From the NCBI RefSeq assembly GCF_000185845.1, contig NZ_GL629647.1, forward strand, positions 318,876-324,350: a DNA stretch of 5,475 bases, read 5' to 3'. The DNA comes from Segatella salivae DSM 15606. GTDB lineage: Bacteria > Bacteroidota > Bacteroidia > Bacteroidales > Bacteroidaceae. The notes beneath the pieces were generated by a model that searched no databases, had not been told where the DNA came from, and was given only the letters and a program-made list of their open reading frames with translations. Positions 4,387-5,475 of the stretch are shown here, piece after piece; within the stretch, counting starts at the first letter, position 1; every line of letters begins with the position of its first letter. Made by a program: the position numbers and the translations under genes.

Positions 4387-4738
4387 TCCAATCTGCGATA
4401 ACTAAAAAATCCGCAAGTAAAACTTGCGGAGGCTATATATTGGGTCGTTATTTTTTGGTGGAGGGGAATGATAATCTCGAACCGTTGAACTACACATTTC
4501 TGCTTCGTCTCCATTTCCCCCAACGATTTGATACGTTCAATCATTTTTGTTGTTCCTTTCTGAATTTTCCTAAATACTTTCTTCATAATTTCGCTATACT
4601 TTTTATGGTTAATAACTATGTTTTGTATTGCTCTCACAACACTTACAACTTGAAGTGTTATTTGGAAACCGATAGGCAAAAATGGCTCAACGATGTCAAT
4701 TAACGAGAAAATCCTACGATAATCTATCAAGTGATAGA
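4387..4738. other. Intergenic gap between converging operons
   Basis: No confident gene is seen here. Apart from the terminator at 4404-4430 it holds two small inverted repeats: AACACTT/AAGTGTT (4638-4644 and 4653-4659) and CTATCA/TGATAG (4724-4729 and 4732-4737). A long minus-strand frame runs through the gap without an ATG at its natural beginning; its first in-gap ATG is at 4586. A weak minus-strand -7-like match, CATTTTTG, lies at 4684-4677. The region could hold a small RNA or a decayed gene. Confidence 0.5.
4404..4430 (-). terminator. Intrinsic terminator on the minus strand
   Basis: Read on the minus strand, TCCGCAAGT (4430-4422), loop TTT and ACTTGCGGA (4418-4410) form a 9-bp stem followed at once by six Ts (4409-4404). 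This is a textbook rho-independent terminator. It faces leftward, against the accessory operon, and lies about 310 bases beyond the terminator that already follows the tra operon. It either backs that one up or ends a separate short minus-strand transcript. Confidence 0.75.
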
Positions 4739-4777
4739 GCAAAAGACGTGCCAAGTTAAATATGGCACGTCTTTTGC
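4739..4777. terminator. Two-way terminator after the tra operon
   Basis: A perfect 15-bp inverted repeat (4739-4753 and 4763-4777) surrounds a nine-base loop. The core is GACGTGCCA/TGGCACGTC flanked by AAAA and TTTT, so a T run follows the core stem on both strands. It begins 17 bases past the lysozyme stop codon, the expected place to end the tra transcript. It could also stop read-through from the converging accessory operon. Confidence 0.82.
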
Positions 4778-4794
4778 CAGTTTTGTCAGTCCTT

Positions 4795-5322
4795 TTATGG
4801 GATATACAACAGCGCAAACTCCGCCTTTCTCCGTTTGAGCAGCATGGCGTGGCGTTTTCCTTTGTAGTTGCAGAAGGCTATATACTCACGGTAGATGTTC
4901 CTGTCACCAGCTTCCAGCTTCTTGATTAAGGTGCTTTTGGGGATTGTTTTGCTGCCTAACAGCTTCGCCGGTCCCACATTGTAAGCTAACGTGCCAAGCA
5001 AAATCGAATCAACCCCGAATTTACGGAACATGGCGACAAATTTGCGCAGGTCTTTCCGCAAAAGTTCATCCGCATCCCGTTTTGTCATGGTTCGTGCCGA
5101 ATACTTCTCGTTTGGCAAAAGTTTGTGACCCCAACCGACGTATGGGTAGTGTTTTTCTGAGTGCCAGCCTTCAAAGTAGCGGCAGCATAAAAAAGCACGT
5201 TCCATAAGCGGCAGTCGGTAGATTGCCGCCTGCCCGTCCGTTCCCTCTTGGCGGCTGATCTGCGCGGACACAGAACAGACCGTCAGAAGTGAACAGAGCA
5301 TTGTCATGAATACACGCATCAT
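4795..5322 (-). CDS. Secreted GH24-type lysozyme of the conjugation apparatus
   Basis: This 175-residue protein begins with a signal peptide (MMRVFMTMLCSLLTVCSVSA, likely cut after residue 20), so it should act in the periplasm. The rest matches the T4-lysozyme-like (GH24) fold. A putative catalytic E51 lies in YFEGW, followed by VGWGHKL (62-68), the LAYNVG helix (112-117), SKTIPKSTLIKKLEAGD (124-140) and a closing RRKAEFALL (164-172). Such enzymes cleave the MurNAc-GlcNAc bond of peptidoglycan, and here probably open the wall for the type IV secretion channel. The distance from E51 to the GxGH motif is 12 residues, against 17 in T4 lysozyme, so the active-site loop is shortened. The start overlaps the traQ stop as ATGA. 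Similar lysozyme genes follow traQ in CTnDOT-type elements. A terminator follows. Confidence 0.88.
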   Translation of the reverse strand: MMRVFMTMLCSLLTVCSVSAQISRQEGTDGQAAIYRLPLMERAFLCCRYFEGWHSEKHYPYVGWGHKLLPNEKYSARTMTKRDADELLRKDLRKFVAMFRKFGVDSILLGTLAYNVGPAKLLGSKTIPKSTLIKKLEAGDRNIYREYIAFCNYKGKRHAMLLKRRKAEFALLYIP

Positions 5323-5475
5323 TTCAACAAGGGGCTGAAGTTGCCGATGGGAACGATGGTAAGATCGTCGTCCTTTACATTCCTGTTGTTGAAGTCAAAT
5401 TCCAGTTCGTAGGAGTTGCTAAAGTTATCCTCCACCACCACGATGAAATTATGCGCCTCATCACCCGCCGCCGTG
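5319..5475 (-). CDS. traQ: TraQ-like conjugal transfer protein (DUF3872), C-terminal part
   Basis: Only the last 51 residues are inside the window; the gene continues past the right edge. The visible part reads HNFIVVVEDNFSNSYELEFDF (about 44 to 24 residues before the end), then a polar tail ending SPLLK. The alternating hydrophobic pattern and the DNFxNxxxLxFxF motif match what I know of the C-terminal beta-sandwich strands of DUF3872/TraQ proteins in Bacteroidales conjugative transposons. Those are usually exported proteins of the transfer apparatus whose exact role is unknown. The tail after NNRN seems longer than in the members I remember. The TGA stop overlaps the lysozyme ATG (5319-5322), and the traQ-lysozyme order is the common one, which supports the call despite the short length. 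Confidence 0.68.
   Translation of the reverse strand, partial: TAAGDEAHNFIVVVEDNFSNSYELEFDFNNRNVKDDDLTIVPIGNFSPLLK

Noticed and set aside
4456..4490. tRNA-like 3' end on the minus strand (GGTTCGA ... TCCACCA), a possible attachment site or tRNA fragment
   Set aside because: The bases either side of the TTCGAGA loop do not pair as a T-arm and no cloverleaf can be drawn, so the resemblance is probably chance.
4308..4703. 131-codon plus-strand frame starting with GTG right after the last accessory gene
   Set aside because: It runs through hairpins and a minus-strand terminator, and its product is composition-driven with no domain.
1..5475. CRISPR array, insertion sequence or integrase gene
   Set aside because: No regularly spaced direct repeats, transposase or recombinase motifs were seen on either strand.

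Overview
The window looks like part of a CTnDOT-family integrative conjugative element (conjugative transposon) of a Bacteroidota host such as Bacteroides, Parabacteroides or Prevotella. Three things support this. The right edge carries the end of a tra operon on the minus strand: a TraQ-like (DUF3872) C-terminus followed by a secreted GH24-type lysozyme. A converging plus-strand operon carries PcfK-like, PcfJ-like and DUF3873-like genes. Start sites have A-rich leaders rather than strong Shine-Dalgarno sequences, and one promoter box matches the Bacteroides TAnnTTTG form. All family names come from recognising the sequence, not from a search.

Layout. Positions 1-961 contain no convincing gene. 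Bases 15-97 hold a leftward (minus-strand) promoter box and leader whose gene lies beyond the left edge. Bases 169-529 hold four successive fold-back structures. Bases 569-946 form one very long imperfect palindrome whose two arms can pair along nearly their whole length. It ends 15 bases before the first gene of the plus-strand operon. Positions 962-4307 hold eight closely packed plus-strand genes: a small two-helix membrane protein, a 73-residue protein, PcfK-like, PcfJ-like (zinc ribbon plus coiled coil), an 85-residue protein, a DUF3873-like protein, and 81- and 102-residue proteins. The pcfK/pcfJ and DUF3873/81-aa pairs overlap by ATGA. Positions 4308-4794 are a hairpin-rich gap between converging operons, with a strong two-way terminator just past the tra operon and a second, minus-strand terminator about 310 bases further on. 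Positions 4795-5475 hold the lysozyme gene and the end of traQ, also overlapping by ATGA.

How the parts may work together. The minus-strand genes belong to the mating-pair apparatus; the lysozyme would open peptidoglycan for the type IV secretion channel. The plus-strand operon is accessory cargo of unknown function that travels with these elements. The most unusual signal is non-coding: about 780 bases of serial fold-back DNA, ending in a ~380-base palindrome directly before the accessory operon. This could be a structured RNA, an inverted duplication of a leader, or a single-stranded-DNA promoter or replication-start structure active during conjugative entry. The sequence establishes the structure but not the function.
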